A stretch of DNA of 40,088 bases from the NCBI GenBank assembly GCA_021784845.1, contig JAJYHH010000114.1, positions 1 through 40,088 of the forward strand, read 5' to 3'. Position 1 is the stretch's first letter; the number at the start of each line of letters is the position of its first letter. The position numbers and the translations under genes were made by a program. This DNA comes from Pseudomonadota bacterium (GTDB lineage: Bacteria; Pseudomonadota; Gammaproteobacteria; Acidiferrobacterales; Acidiferrobacteraceae). Below are positions 24,158 to 33,488 of the stretch, in pieces. The notes beneath the pieces are model-generated. The model did not search any database. It was not told the DNA's origin and saw only the letters and a list, made by a program, of their open reading frames with translations.

Positions 24158-25215
24158 TGATGGCCCAACAGCTCATGCCGGCCTATCGCTGGTTCTGGCC
24201 CGGCAAAAGTCCGCTGCCCGACGCGCTGTGGGTCGTTGCCACCTCGGCGGCGGCGGCGCAGGCGCGGGATTTCCTGGAGGCGCTGCAGGCGCGCACGCCG
24301 GTTGGCCTGCTATTGCTCGATGATGCGCCCTACGCAGGGCCTGTGCCGTGGTTGCGTATGCCGCGCCTGGGTGCTGTGCGCATTGTGCGTCGTCTGCAGC
24401 CACGCCGCCTGGTGATGCTCGAAGACGATCCGCGTGCGCGCGCACTGGCGGCCGCCTGCCCGGAACGCGCGGTCTGGATCAACGGCGCGAGCTCCGACCT
24501 GCTCGCGCTTGGGCGCGTATTCGTTGCCAGCACGCTGCAGGAGACGCAGATCGGCGGCGGCGAACTGATGGGTGATCCGCTGGTGGCGCCGATCCCGGCC
24601 GTCACGGCGCCCACGACGGATTTTTGCGCGCGGTTTGGGGCGGTGCAGGCGGCAGGCCGCTGGATTTTGTATTTCGCCGCGACAACAGAGGGCGAAGAGC
24701 CGCTGGCCTATGGCGCCTTCCTGCAGATTGCGGCGATGAGCGGCGGGCTGCTTGCTCTGGCGCCCGCCGATCCGGCCCGTCACGAAGGTATCTATCGTGA
24801 GGCAATCAAGTATCACCTGCTCACCACCCGCCAGCGGCGCCTGATGACATCCGAAGTGCCCCCCAAAACCCGTGTTTACTACATTGAGGACGCCCCGGCG
24901 CGGCAGTCCATGTATGACTGCGCGGATCTGATCGTAGTGGGTGGCACCTTCTGCGGAGGCGCGGTGGACATGGGGGCTGCCCTCGCGGCCGCGCGCCCCC
25001 TGGTTATCGGTCCTCATCGGCAGGACCCTCTGGTCCGGGCGGCGGTGCGGGCGCGCCTCGTGGCAACGTGCGAAAGCGAGGCAGACCTGGCGGGCCAGTG
25101 CCGGAGTCTGCTCGGTGACGCCGATGCGCGGGCACAGTACGCACAGGCGATCCGCGCCTGGCTGCGCGAACAGCCGACGGCGCGTCAGCGTGTCCTGGAT
25201 GCGCTTACCGACTGA
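24157..25215 (+). CDS. Divergent Kdo-transferase-like (GT30/WaaA-related) protein
   Basis: The 352-residue protein's C-terminal half resembles WaaA: ILYFAATTEGEEP (about residue 170; family form G/A-STHxGEE), LLALAPADPARHEGI (family LAPRHPERF), YYIEDAPARQSMYDCADLIVVGGTF (family LPLLYAAADVAFVGGS) and RPLVIGPH. The family's HNPLEPA block is changed to AVDMGAA, losing the conserved Glu that contacts the donor nucleotide. The usual N-terminal membrane anchor is not evident and the protein is shorter than WaaA (~420 residues). It may be an altered glycosyltransferase or an inactive relative. Tightly coupled to murI (TGATG overlap). Its 3' end overlaps the convergent hisC by 11 bases. Activity cannot be judged from sequence alone. 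Confidence 0.65.
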   Translation: MMAQQLMPAYRWFWPGKSPLPDALWVVATSAAAAQARDFLEALQARTPVGLLLLDDAPYAGPVPWLRMPRLGAVRIVRRLQPRRLVMLEDDPRARALAAACPERAVWINGASSDLLALGRVFVASTLQETQIGGGELMGDPLVAPIPAVTAPTTDFCARFGAVQAAGRWILYFAATTEGEEPLAYGAFLQIAAMSGGLLALAPADPARHEGIYREAIKYHLLTTRQRRLMTSEVPPKTRVYYIEDAPARQSMYDCADLIVVGGTFCGGAVDMGAALAAARPLVIGPHRQDPLVRAAVRARLVATCESEADLAGQCRSLLGDADARAQYAQAIRAWLREQPTARQRVLDALTD

Positions 25216-26281
25216 GGTCAGACCGGCCGAGAATCTCGCCTAGCTGCTGGAGAAGAGTGTCGCATTGCGCGTCCGTGCCGACAGAGATGCGCAGATAGTG
25301 ATTGATGCGCGGCCTGGCAAAATGGCGCACGAGCACATGGCGCCGCCGCAGTTCGGCCTGGAGCTTTGCCGCATCCTGTCGGGGGTGCGTGGCGAACACG
25401 AAATTGGCCTCTGACGGGATGACCGCAAAGCCGAGCCCCTCAAGCCCTGCCGTCAGACGTGCGCGGCTTTCCATGACCTGACGGCGCATGCGTTCGAAAT
25501 AGTCTTCGTCTTCGATGGCCGCGGCTGCGCCTGCCAGCGCCAGACGGTCGAGCGGGTAGGAGTTGAAGCAGTCCTTGGCAACCCGCAGGGCTTCGATCAG
25601 ATGGCTGTCGCCAAAGGCAAACCCGACGCGCAGCCCGGCCAGCGCGCGGGATTTCGAGAGTGTCTGGATGACCAGAAGCTGCGGAAACTCCCGGATCCAC
25701 GCCACCACGCTGTCGGCACCGAAGTCGACGTACGCCTCATCGACAATGACTGCCGAGTCGGTGTTGTGTTCCAGCAGTTGGCGTAGCTCCGGCAATTCCA
25801 GTGCGCGTCCGGTCGGTGCATTGGGATGGGCCAGAACGATGCCGCCGTTGGCGCGCCGATAATCCTCGGCGTGGATGCGGAACTCCGCGTCCAGTGGCGG
25901 ATTGGTATAGGCGATGCCGTAGAGCTGGCAATAGACGGGATAGAAGCTGTAGGTGATGTCGGGAAACAGGATTGGCCGTGGCTGGCGCAGCAGGGCCAGG
26001 AAGGCGAGGGCCAGCACCTCATCAGAGCCATTGCCCACGAATATCTGGTCGACGTTCAGGCCATGGCGCCTGGCGAGCGCCTGCCGGAGGATCAGCCCCT
26101 CAGGGTCTGGGTACAGGCGCAGATCCGCATTGGCGGCGGCGCGAATCGCCGCCAGGGCCGCTGGCGAAGGCGCGTACGGGTTTTCGTTGGTGTTGAGCTT
26201 GATTAGGCCGGGTACGGCCAGTTGTTCGCCGGCCGTATACGGGTGCAGATCCTGAAAGGCGGGACTCCAGAATTTGTTCAT
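25205..26281 (-). CDS. hisC: Histidinol-phosphate aminotransferase
   Basis: The 358-residue PLP enzyme of histidine synthesis (class I/II aminotransferase fold). Features are LNTNENPYAPSP near the N-terminus, GNGSDEVLAL, the PLP-lysine segment TLSKSRALAGLRVGFA and INHYLRISVGT with the substrate-binding Arg at the C-terminus. It could also act on phenylalanine or tyrosine precursors, as some relatives do. The ATG at 26281 overlaps the end of pyrC' by 4 bases; it is the last gene of the gshA operon. No other his gene is in the window. Confidence 0.92.
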   Translation of the reverse strand: MNKFWSPAFQDLHPYTAGEQLAVPGLIKLNTNENPYAPSPAALAAIRAAANADLRLYPDPEGLILRQALARRHGLNVDQIFVGNGSDEVLALAFLALLRQPRPILFPDITYSFYPVYCQLYGIAYTNPPLDAEFRIHAEDYRRANGGIVLAHPNAPTGRALELPELRQLLEHNTDSAVIVDEAYVDFGADSVVAWIREFPQLLVIQTLSKSRALAGLRVGFAFGDSHLIEALRVAKDCFNSYPLDRLALAGAAAAIEDEDYFERMRRQVMESRARLTAGLEGLGFAVIPSEANFVFATHPRQDAAKLQAELRRRHVLVRHFARPRINHYLRISVGTDAQCDTLLQQLGEILGRSDLSR

Positions 26282-27567
26282 GTCCGCGGACTCCCCGGCA
26301 GACTGCGGCCCTGGTGACGGATCTCGCCGTCGACCAGGGTCAGAACCACGCGTCCGCGTAGCGTCTGGCCAAGAAAGGGCGTGTTGAGGCCCTGGCTTTT
26401 CCAGGTCTGCGCGCAGGGTATCCATTCTTCATCGGGATCGAAGACGCACAGATCCGCCACGGCGCCGGCGGCAAGGCCCCGGTTTGGAAGACCCAGAATG
26501 GCAGCCGGTCCCGCCGTGATCCGGTGCAGGGCGGAGGCTATCGGCAGAATGCCGTCTGTGGCGAGCTGCAGGGTCAACGGCAGCAGTGTTTCGAGAGCGC
26601 TGATGCCCGGTTCGGAATCGCTGAAGACCACCTGTTTCGCGTCGGATTCGTGCGGCTGATGATCCGAGCAGATGGCTCCCAGGGTGCCGTCTCGAACCGC
26701 TTCGCGCAGCGCAGCGCGGTCGGCGGCCCCACGCAGCGGCGGTCGCACATGGCAGTGTGTGTCAAAAAAACCGATATCCTCGTCTATCAGATGGAGCTGG
26801 TGCGCGGCTGTATCCGCCGTTACGGGCACACCGCGCGCCTGCGCCTCGCGCAAAAGCGGCAAGGATCGCGCCGCCGACAGACCCATCATGTGCGCGCGCA
26901 CACCCGTCTGTTCGATCAGCATCAGATCACGCGCAAGCGCGATGGTTTCGGCTGTTGCTGGTATCCCGGCAAGGCCGAGCCTCGTGGCCACTTCGCCTTC
27001 GTGCACCACGCCCTGCTCGGCAAGCCAGGGATCTTCCGGCTGCAGGAAGACCGTGATGCCAAGGCCTGCTGCGTATTCGAGCGCGTGGCGAAGCACGCCT
27101 GTATCCTTTATCGGCCGCCGGCCGTTGGTAACCCCCCCACAGCCGGCCCGCATCAATGCCGCCATGTCCGCGAGGGTCGTTCCGCAAAGACCCTTCGTGA
27201 GTGCGCCAAGCGGCACCACGCGGGCCCCCCCAAGCACCCGTGCCCGGTCATTCAGCCATTGCGCGGAAGCCGGGGTATCGATGGGGGGATCTGTATCGGG
27301 CGGACAGCAGAACGTGGTGATTCCACCAGCGAGCGCGGCGGCCGTTTCGCTCCTGAGCGTGGCCTTGTGTTCCGCGCCAGGTTCGCGTGCCCGCGCGCGC
27401 AGATCGATCAGTCCGGGGCAGACGACAAGGCCGCTGACGTCGATGACGCAATCTACAGCCTGCCCCACGTCACGGACGATTCGTCCGTCGCAGATGATCA
27501 GACTGGCTGTTTCATCACGGCCATTGACGGGATCGATGAGGCGACCATCCTTCAGGCATACGCTCAC
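26278..27567 (-). CDS. pyrC': Dihydroorotase-like protein PyrC', probably non-catalytic
   Basis: The 429-residue amidohydrolase-fold protein is close to dihydroorotase, but the metal-binding HxH of PGLIDLHxHLREPG is replaced: the sequence reads [14 protein letters not shown], with R57 and R59 in place of both histidines. SDHQPHE near the end is kept. In Pseudomonas an inactive PyrC' encoded next to pyrB is needed to assemble active aspartate transcarbamoylase; the same role is likely here. The start is a GTG overlapping the pyrB stop (27564-27567). A true dihydroorotase must be encoded elsewhere. Confidence 0.92.
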   Translation of the reverse strand: MSVCLKDGRLIDPVNGRDETASLIICDGRIVRDVGQAVDCVIDVSGLVVCPGLIDLRARAREPGAEHKATLRSETAAALAGGITTFCCPPDTDPPIDTPASAQWLNDRARVLGGARVVPLGALTKGLCGTTLADMAALMRAGCGGVTNGRRPIKDTGVLRHALEYAAGLGITVFLQPEDPWLAEQGVVHEGEVATRLGLAGIPATAETIALARDLMLIEQTGVRAHMMGLSAARSLPLLREAQARGVPVTADTAAHQLHLIDEDIGFFDTHCHVRPPLRGAADRAALREAVRDGTLGAICSDHQPHESDAKQVVFSDSEPGISALETLLPLTLQLATDGILPIASALHRITAGPAAILGLPNRGLAAGAVADLCVFDPDEEWIPCAQTWKSQGLNTPFLGQTLRGRVVLTLVDGEIRHQGRSLPGSPRT

Positions 27568-28538
27568 GGTGTTTTTGGCTCCGATGCAGTAGCGCCGGCC
27601 AGACGGGCAAGAATCGCCATGCGCACGGCGATGCCGTTTGTCACCTGCGGCAGAATCACCGATTGCGGGCCATCCGCGACCGATGAGTCGATTTCGATTC
27701 CCCTGTTCATGGGGCCTGGGTGCATGACGATGGCGTCCGGTTGCGCCTGGCGCAGCCGGACCGGTGTCAGTCCGTACAAGTCGAAGTATTCGCGCGCGCT
27801 CGGAATGAGTGCGCTGTTCATTCGTTCGAGTTGCAGGCGCAACATGATGATCACGTCGACGCCGCGCAGTCCTTCGTCGAGATCGGTAAAAGCCCGAACC
27901 CCGAGCCGGTCCACCGCTGCCGGCAGGAGTGAACGGGGGCCGACCACACGCACTTCCTGTGCGCCAAGTGCCGCCAGGGCATGGATCTGCGATCGCGCCA
28001 CGCGTGAATGCAGGATGTCGCCCACAATGGCTACCTTGAGGCGGGCGAAGTCACCTTTGTAGCGGCGGATCGTAAACATGTCGAGCAGGGCCTGGGTGGG
28101 ATGGGCATGGCGTCCATCGCCGGCGTTTACGACATGCACATGGTCTGGCACCGAGCGGGCAATCAGATCAGCGGCGCCACTTAGCGGATGCCGGACAACG
28201 AAAAGATCGGTGTGCATCGCCTCGAGATTGCGCACGGTATCGAGCAGGCTTTCGCCCTTCTGGGTCGCCGAAACCGACGTATTGATATTGATGACATCGG
28301 CTGACAGCCGCTTCCCGGCGATCTCGAAGGTCGTGCGGGTGCGCGTGCTCGACTCGAAGAACAAATTGACGATGGTCTTGCCGCGCAGCAAGGGCACCTT
28401 CTTGATTTCGCGCTCGCCGACACTGATGAAGGATTCCGCCGTGTCGAGGATGCCGAGGATGGTGTCCGCCGACATGCCTTCCGTGCTCAGAAAATGACGG
28501 CGCCGCCCCTGGGCGTCGACCTGAATGTCTCCGATCAA
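27564..28538 (-). CDS. pyrB: Aspartate carbamoyltransferase, catalytic chain
   Basis: The 324-residue enzyme joins carbamoyl phosphate and aspartate in the first committed pyrimidine step. It carries the carbamoyl-phosphate motif [36 protein letters not shown] and [12 protein letters not shown]. The start coincides with a TTG whose last bases overlap the pyrR stop (28535-28538). The extra N-terminal stretch before the first family helix is as in the Pseudomonas-type enzyme, which forms a dodecamer with PyrC'. Confidence 0.96.
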   Translation of the reverse strand: MIGDIQVDAQGRRRHFLSTEGMSADTILGILDTAESFISVGEREIKKVPLLRGKTIVNLFFESSTRTRTTFEIAGKRLSADVININTSVSATQKGESLLDTVRNLEAMHTDLFVVRHPLSGAADLIARSVPDHVHVVNAGDGRHAHPTQALLDMFTIRRYKGDFARLKVAIVGDILHSRVARSQIHALAALGAQEVRVVGPRSLLPAAVDRLGVRAFTDLDEGLRGVDVIIMLRLQLERMNSALIPSAREYFDLYGLTPVRLRQAQPDAIVMHPGPMNRGIEIDSSVADGPQSVILPQVTNGIAVRMAILARLAGATASEPKTP

Positions 28539-29026
28539 TCGGTTTTCTCCGTGATCCTGATGCCGAGAGGGTCGGGTCCGGTGAGCTTGACGTGTTCGCC
28601 TGCCGTCAATCGCATCCTGACGCCAACAATGTCCGGCTGGATAGGCAGTTCGCGCCCGTCGCGCTCGATCAGGACGGCGAGGGCAATCGAGGCCGGCCGG
28701 CCGTAATCGAACAGCTCGTTTAGCGCCGCGCGGACCGTGCGGCCGGTGTGGAGAACGTCATCGATCAACACCACATGCCGGTCATCGATGCTGACCGGCA
28801 GATGGGAAGGTCTGACTTGCGGATTCATTCCCACCCGGCTGAAATCATCCCGGTAAAAGGAAATATCCAGGTTACCGAGGGGCTCGGTCAAACCCAGCTG
28901 CCTGTGCAACCGCTCTGCCACCCACGCGCCGCCGGTGTGCACCCCGATCAGCAGAGGCCGCCGTGCGGTGAGCGCGCGCAACCCGTCCGCCATGCGTACC
29001 AGGGCCTCTTCGATATCAACGGTCAT
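28535..29026 (-). CDS. pyrR: PyrR, bifunctional pyrimidine regulator / uracil phosphoribosyltransferase
   Basis: The 163-residue PRPP-binding protein has [31 protein letters not shown] and RDDFSR. In Gram-positives PyrR binds RNA to attenuate pyr transcription; in proteobacteria its regulatory role is less clear and it may only make UMP from uracil. The ATG at 29026 overlaps the ruvX stop by 4 bases. I see no obvious attenuator between pyrR and pyrB, since the genes overlap. Confidence 0.94.
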   Translation of the reverse strand: MTVDIEEALVRMADGLRALTARRPLLIGVHTGGAWVAERLHRQLGLTEPLGNLDISFYRDDFSRVGMNPQVRPSHLPVSIDDRHVVLIDDVLHTGRTVRAALNELFDYGRPASIALAVLIERDGRELPIQPDIVGVRMRLTAGEHVKLTGPDPLGIRITEKTD

Positions 29027-29481
29027 TCGTGTGTCGGGCCTCGAGGATGGTCCAGGCTGGTGCGCGGCAGGTCGTCAAAATACGCCTGCAGTATGGTGAT
29101 TGCGGCGAGGGTGTCGAGGGCCGCCTTGCGGCGTCCCCGCGGGACGCCGGTGGCTTTGACCCGGTCGCGCGCGCTCGCCGTTGTCAGCCGTTCGTCTACC
29201 CAGTATACCGGGATATGATACCGTCCGTCCAAGCGTCGGCCGAAGCGGCGTGCGGCCACCGTCATTTCATTATCCGTGCCGTCCATGTTGAGGGGCAGCC
29301 CCACGACAAGGATGTCTGGTTCCCAGGTCATCAGCAGCTTTTCTACCATGCGCCAGTCCGGACCCCGGGCCAGTCCCGATACGGTACCCGCCCCTTCCGC
29401 GCGACCCGGCGGGTAACGCCCCACGGCCACGCCGATCACCTGGGTGCCATAGTCGAAGGCGAGGTAGGTCAGCGGTTTCAC
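29023..29481 (-). CDS. ruvX: RuvX/YqgF, pre-16S rRNA-processing nuclease family
   Basis: The 152-residue RNase H-fold protein has the catalytic Asp in [32 protein letters not shown], and [14 protein letters not shown] with its conserved acidic residues. It acts in maturation of the 16S rRNA 5' end or as a resolvase-like nuclease. A GTG start at 29481 overlaps the algH stop by 4 bases; it is the start consistent with the family N-terminus. Confidence 0.93.
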   Translation of the reverse strand: MKPLTYLAFDYGTQVIGVAVGRYPPGRAEGAGTVSGLARGPDWRMVEKLLMTWEPDILVVGLPLNMDGTDNEMTVAARRFGRRLDGRYHIPVYWVDERLTTASARDRVKATGVPRGRRKAALDTLAAITILQAYFDDLPRTSLDHPRGPTHE

Positions 29482-30041
29482 GCGTGACCAGATTCCCCGG
29501 AAAGATGCGCCAGATCGACACCGAGCACGTGCGCGGCCGACGCCCAGCGGGCGTCTATCGGTGTGCGAAAGAGGACGTCCGTCGAGGCCGGTCCGCTGAG
29601 CCAGGCGTTTTCGGCGATTTCCTTCTCGATCTGACCAGGCCCCCACCCTGCGTAACCGAGGGCGAGCAGACAGTGGTCTGGGCCCTCGTTGCGCGCGATG
29701 GCCGCCAAAATGTCCCGTGATGTCGATACACCGAGGGTTCCGCCGACCACCAGTGTCGATTCCCAGGTGCCGAGCGGTTCGTGCAGAACAAAGCCGCGAT
29801 TGCTCTGTACCGGACCGCCGAGATAAATGGGTTCGTCCAGGCGCGCGCATGAGGCCGCCTCGATGCCGAGTTGGGTAAAGACGTCGCGGAATGTGAGGTC
29901 GGTGGGCCGGTTGATGACGATGCCCATGGCGCCCTCGCTGCCGTGCTCGCAGACCAGAGTCACGGTGCGGAAAAAATTGGGATCGCCAAGGCCGGGCATG
30001 GCGATCAGGAACTGGTTGATGAGACTCGCGGTTTCTAGCAT
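29478..30041 (-). CDS. algH: AlgH/YqgE-family protein
   Basis: The 187-residue protein shows the UPF0301 pattern: LINQFLIAMPGLGDPNFFRT, HGSEGAMGIVINRP, LGGPVQSNRGFVLH and LGYAGWGPGQIEKEI. The biochemical function is not established; in Pseudomonas it was first linked to alginate control. Always next to ruvX in this kind of cluster. 47 bases separate it from tonB upstream. Confidence 0.93.
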   Translation of the reverse strand: MLETASLINQFLIAMPGLGDPNFFRTVTLVCEHGSEGAMGIVINRPTDLTFRDVFTQLGIEAASCARLDEPIYLGGPVQSNRGFVLHEPLGTWESTLVVGGTLGVSTSRDILAAIARNEGPDHCLLALGYAGWGPGQIEKEIAENAWLSGPASTDVLFRTPIDARWASAAHVLGVDLAHLSGESGHA

Positions 30042-30088
30042 GGGGCTAGTATCGGGTAGGTGCCCCGGCCTTTCAAGGCGACTTGCGT

Positions 30089-30955
30089 CTACGCGCTGCC
30101 CGATACGGCCGGCCGCATGCTGGTCATGTGGCGGCCCCGGAAACGCCAGGTCTCAACGATGTGCAACACGGCCAGCGGCTCATCGGTCACTTTCGGCAGG
30201 GGCGCAAACGGCGCCGCCCTGCGGACGAGGCCCTTGGCGATACGGGCAAGGAGCGGCGAAGAGGCGTTTTGTACGACGCGGACGGACGCGAGCGTCCCGT
30301 TGGCGCGAATGGCGACATCCAGCACGAGCGTGCCCTGTGCATTGGCGGTGAGCAGGACCTGCCTGTAGCGGCCATTGCTGATGTGCTCCATGTAGGCCGT
30401 CCAGCGGCTGATGTAGCTCGCGTAGGCGAACTGTCGCGCCGTGACGCCGCCGCGGCCGGCGCCGGCGGCCCGATAGGCGCGCCAGTCGCGGCGAATCTCC
30501 GCCTTGAGCCGCGCCTCTTCGGCGAGGAAGCGACGATCCATGCCCAGATTGGCGGCGAGCGCGGCATTGATTTGCCAGGGCTCTGTGGCCAGGGTGACTT
30601 GCAGCGGCTGGTGGCGGCTGACGATCAGCCGCCAGTGCGCCTGCCGGCTCGTGCCGTGTCGCTCTGTGCGCGCGGCGAGTTCCCCCCCGGCATGGCGTCT
30701 GGCGCGGAAGGGGCTGCGTGCCATGCGCCGGTGATGCTGGCCGCCACCGCCCCGGACATTCACCTGTGCCAGACGTTGTGCATGGCGTGGTGCGCGGTCG
30801 CTGCGTGCCTGCACGAGGGTCACGTCCAGCGTCCGGCCGTGGCCGGTGGTGACGGGGTCACGGAAGCGCACGCCGAGAACCAGGACGACATGCAGCAGCC
30901 CCGCAAAAAAGAGCGCCACACCGAGGCGGTCGTGATCGGACAAGCGGGTTCGCAT
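30089..30955 (-). CDS. tonB: TonB-like protein (energy transducer family, TonB3-like position)
   Basis: The 288-residue inner-membrane protein has a single N-terminal anchor (residues ~11-30) and a basic periplasmic region rather than the usual Pro-rich spacer. Its C-terminal TonB domain contains WTAYMEHISNGRYRQVLLTANAQGTLVLDVAIRANGTLASVRVV. In P. aeruginosa the tonB3 gene in the same place is needed for twitching and pilus assembly, which fits the pil genes here. It starts 3 bases after gshB. Confidence 0.85.
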   Translation of the reverse strand: MRTRLSDHDRLGVALFFAGLLHVVLVLGVRFRDPVTTGHGRTLDVTLVQARSDRAPRHAQRLAQVNVRGGGGQHHRRMARSPFRARRHAGGELAARTERHGTSRQAHWRLIVSRHQPLQVTLATEPWQINAALAANLGMDRRFLAEEARLKAEIRRDWRAYRAAGAGRGGVTARQFAYASYISRWTAYMEHISNGRYRQVLLTANAQGTLVLDVAIRANGTLASVRVVQNASSPLLARIAKGLVRRAAPFAPLPKVTDEPLAVLHIVETWRFRGRHMTSMRPAVSGSA

Positions 30956-30958
30956 GGT

Positions 30959-31915
30959 CTAGGGTTCCGCCTCCAGGCGGGTCTCGATGGCATCGAACAG
31001 CCACGCGGCGATATTGAGTGAAAAGGTTTTGTCGAGTTCCCGCATGCCGGTCGGACTGGTCACGTTGATTTCCGTCAGATGGTCACCGATCACATCGAGA
31101 CCGACGAACAATAGTCCCTTTTCGCGCAGAATGGGCCCGACACGCGTGGCGATCCGTTCATCGGCGGCACTCAAGGGGCGTCCCTCGCCGCGCCCCCCGG
31201 CGGCGAGATTGCCGCGGCTTTCGCCGGGCGCGGGGATGCGCGCGAGCGCATAGGGTACGGCCTTGCCGTCGATGAGGAGGATGCGCTTGTCTCCTGCGGC
31301 AATCTCCGGGAGGTACCGCTGCGCCATGACAAAGCGGGTTTCGCGGGAGGTCATCGTCTCGAAGATCACGGTCGTATTGGAGTCGCCCGCCTTTACGCGA
31401 AAGACCGACGTCCCGCCCATGCCGTCTAGCGGTTTGAGGACGATGTCACCCTGCTCGCCAAGAAATGCACGTAGATCATGGTGTCGCCTGGTCACGAGCG
31501 TGGGCGGTGCCACATCTGCAAACCGGGTCGCGAACAGTTTCTCGTTGGCATCGCGCAGACTTTGTGGCCGGTTGACTACCAGGACGCCATCACGTTCGAG
31601 CTCTTCCAGCAGGTAGGTCGTGTAGACATACTCCATGTCGAACGGCGGATCCTTGCGCATCAATACCACATCGAGATCATGTGCCGTCAGCGTGGCCGAC
31701 GCGCCCAGCGTGTACCAGGCGTAGTCGTCGGTGCCGATTTCCAGGCGTTGCGTGGCGATCCGGACCCGTCCATCACGCAGGCTGAGGTCGCCGGGCTGCG
31801 CATAGTGGATCTCGTAGCCGCGCCGCGCCGCTTCCCGGAGCAGGCCAACCGTTGTGTCTTTCTGGCCCTTGATCCCGGCAAGCGGATCCATGATGACCGC
31901 CAGCCGCCTGTTCAT
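30959..31915 (-). CDS. gshB: Glutathione synthetase
   Basis: The 318-residue ATP-grasp enzyme joins glycine to gamma-glutamylcysteine. It has LAVIMDPLAGIKGQKDTT at the start, VVNRPQSLRDANEKLFA, IVLKPLDGMGGTSVFRV and FVGLDVIGDHLTEINVTSPTG. The ATG at 31915 overlaps the end of gshA by 4 bases. Glutathione made here would feed the peroxiredoxin-glutaredoxin at the left of the window. Confidence 0.97.
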   Translation of the reverse strand: MNRRLAVIMDPLAGIKGQKDTTVGLLREAARRGYEIHYAQPGDLSLRDGRVRIATQRLEIGTDDYAWYTLGASATLTAHDLDVVLMRKDPPFDMEYVYTTYLLEELERDGVLVVNRPQSLRDANEKLFATRFADVAPPTLVTRRHHDLRAFLGEQGDIVLKPLDGMGGTSVFRVKAGDSNTTVIFETMTSRETRFVMAQRYLPEIAAGDKRILLIDGKAVPYALARIPAPGESRGNLAAGGRGEGRPLSAADERIATRVGPILREKGLLFVGLDVIGDHLTEINVTSPTGMRELDKTFSLNIAAWLFDAIETRLEAEP

Positions 31916-33216
31916 GAGGTGCCTGCCACCGCCTGCCATTCCCGGGCTGCGGCGAGCGCCGCAAGCCGGCCGATGACGCCGTAGGCGTAGAAACGGTTGG
32001 GACTGGCGTCCGGCTCCCGTTCTCTGTCGGGACTGGAGCAGGAATCGGCGAAGGCAAGTGGCCGGAACTGCATGCCGGGGGCGTTCAGGTTCTCATCTGA
32101 TCCGCGTGTGGTGTGAATGCGGTAGAAGCCGCCGACCACGAACCGGTCGATCATATAAACGACCGGTTCGGCCACCGCCTGTTCGGTGCCGAGCGTCTCG
32201 AACGTATAGACACCCTCCTGGATGAGGACCTGCTCGACGATCTGCCCTTCCTTGATGACAGCCATCTTGTTGCGTTGCTTGCGATTGAGTTGACGGACCT
32301 CACTGGCGTCGTGGACCGTCATGATGCCCATTCCGTAGGTCCCCGTATCGGCCTTGACGATCACGAAGGGCGTCTGCGTGATGTGGTATTCGCGGTATTT
32401 GAGGCGGATGCCCTGCAGCACCGCATCGACATTCTCGGCCAGGCAATCCTCGCCTGTCCGTTTTTGGAAGTCGACGCTCCCGCAGCGGCGGAACAGGGGG
32501 TCAATGAGCCAGGGATCGATGTCGATGAACTCGCCAAACTCGAGCGCGAGCTGCCGGTACTGCGTGAAATGGTCCGATTTCAGGCGGTGCCACCAGCCGA
32601 GGATCGGGGAGGGTACGACCGGTTGTGTGATCCCCGTGAGCAAAGCCGGGGCCCCGGACGAGAGGTCGTTATTCAGCAAAACCAAACAGGGTTTGTAGCC
32701 GGGCAGGGTGACCGAGTCGCCCACGCGCTCGACGGGCTCGACGTCGACGACCCGCCCGTTTTGCAGGGTGAACGACTGGCGGCCGGCCGCTTCGGCAAGC
32801 AGCGAGCCGACCCGCACCTGATAGCCTGCCCGTTCGAGCAACTGCACCAGGGCGCCGACGTTCTCCCAATAATAAGTGTTGCGGCTGTGGTTTTCCGGCA
32901 CCAGCAGGATCCGGCAGGCCTTCGGGCAGAGGCGCTCGACGGCCACCTGCAGCGCCTGCATGCACAGGGGATGGAAGGCGGGGTTCAGATTGTTGAATCC
33001 AGCGGGAAACAGGTTGGTGTCGACCGGCGCCAGCTTGAAGCCTGCATTACGCAGATCCACTGAGGTATAGAAAGGCGCGGGCGTGGCCAGCCATCGTTCG
33101 TGAAACCACTGCTCGATTGCTGTCTGTCGCTCGAGGAGCCGTTTTTCGATCTCGAGAAGCGGGCCGGTGAGGGCGGTGGTCAAGTGCGGTACAGCCTGCA
33201 GGTGTTGAGCGCCCAT
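31912..33216 (-). CDS. gshA: Glutamate-cysteine ligase, Acidithiobacillus ferrooxidans type
   Basis: The 434-residue protein does not resemble E. coli GshA. It matches the smaller class first described in A. ferrooxidans (GshA_ferroox type), with APFYTSVDLRNAGFKLAPVD, FPAGFNNLNP, NHSRNTYYWENV, FVIVKADTGTYGMGIMTV and an RIHTTRGSDENLNAPGMQF C-terminus. It makes gamma-glutamylcysteine, the first step to glutathione. It heads the long leftward operon. A good sigma-70 promoter lies 30-58 bases upstream. The class is common in acidophilic and sulfur-oxidising gammaproteobacteria. Confidence 0.93.
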   Translation of the reverse strand: MGAQHLQAVPHLTTALTGPLLEIEKRLLERQTAIEQWFHERWLATPAPFYTSVDLRNAGFKLAPVDTNLFPAGFNNLNPAFHPLCMQALQVAVERLCPKACRILLVPENHSRNTYYWENVGALVQLLERAGYQVRVGSLLAEAAGRQSFTLQNGRVVDVEPVERVGDSVTLPGYKPCLVLLNNDLSSGAPALLTGITQPVVPSPILGWWHRLKSDHFTQYRQLALEFGEFIDIDPWLIDPLFRRCGSVDFQKRTGEDCLAENVDAVLQGIRLKYREYHITQTPFVIVKADTGTYGMGIMTVHDASEVRQLNRKQRNKMAVIKEGQIVEQVLIQEGVYTFETLGTEQAVAEPVVYMIDRFVVGGFYRIHTTRGSDENLNAPGMQFRPLAFADSCSSPDREREPDASPNRFYAYGVIGRLAALAAAREWQAVAGTS

Positions 33217-33245
33217 GGGTTTGGTTCCGTCAGAAAGGCAAGGTT

Positions 33246-33274
33246 TTTATCCTACCTGTTTGCGGAAAGGTCAA
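33246..33274 (-). promoter_or_regulatory. Sigma-70 promoter of the gshA operon
   Basis: On the minus strand TTGACC (33274-33269) and GATAAA (33251-33246) stand 17 bases apart, 5/6 and 4/6 matches to consensus. Transcription would begin near 33239, giving a leader of about 22 bases before the gshA ATG. Confidence 0.6.
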
Positions 33275-33316
33275 GCAATGCATGGCTGTCTGTCCGGGTG
33301 ACCTCCCCGCTGCGGT

Positions 33317-33346
33317 TTGGTGAGAGCCCCGTCGTCAGGCTAGAAT
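33317..33346 (+). promoter_or_regulatory. Possible promoter of the pilGHIJ-chpA operon
   Basis: TTGGTG (33317-33322) and TAGAAT (33341-33346) are 18 bases apart. The -10 box is good and the -35 box weak. A long leader of about 135 bases would result. Other weak matches exist further right, so this is tentative. Confidence 0.3.
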
Positions 33347-33488
33347 CCCGATCAGCCTCATCTCCCGGCCGATTTAGGAGGGATTGTGTGCGTGCGCATT
33401 GGCTTTCGCGCCATTCCTATGCTAGTAAATCAAGAGGGTGCAATAATTACGTGCCGGATTCGCTGAACGGCTTTCGAGCGAGGTGTCT

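Noticed and set aside
26524-28062. A 512-codon plus-strand open frame across pyrC' and pyrB
   Set aside because: Antisense shadow of two overlapping identified genes; no motif seen.
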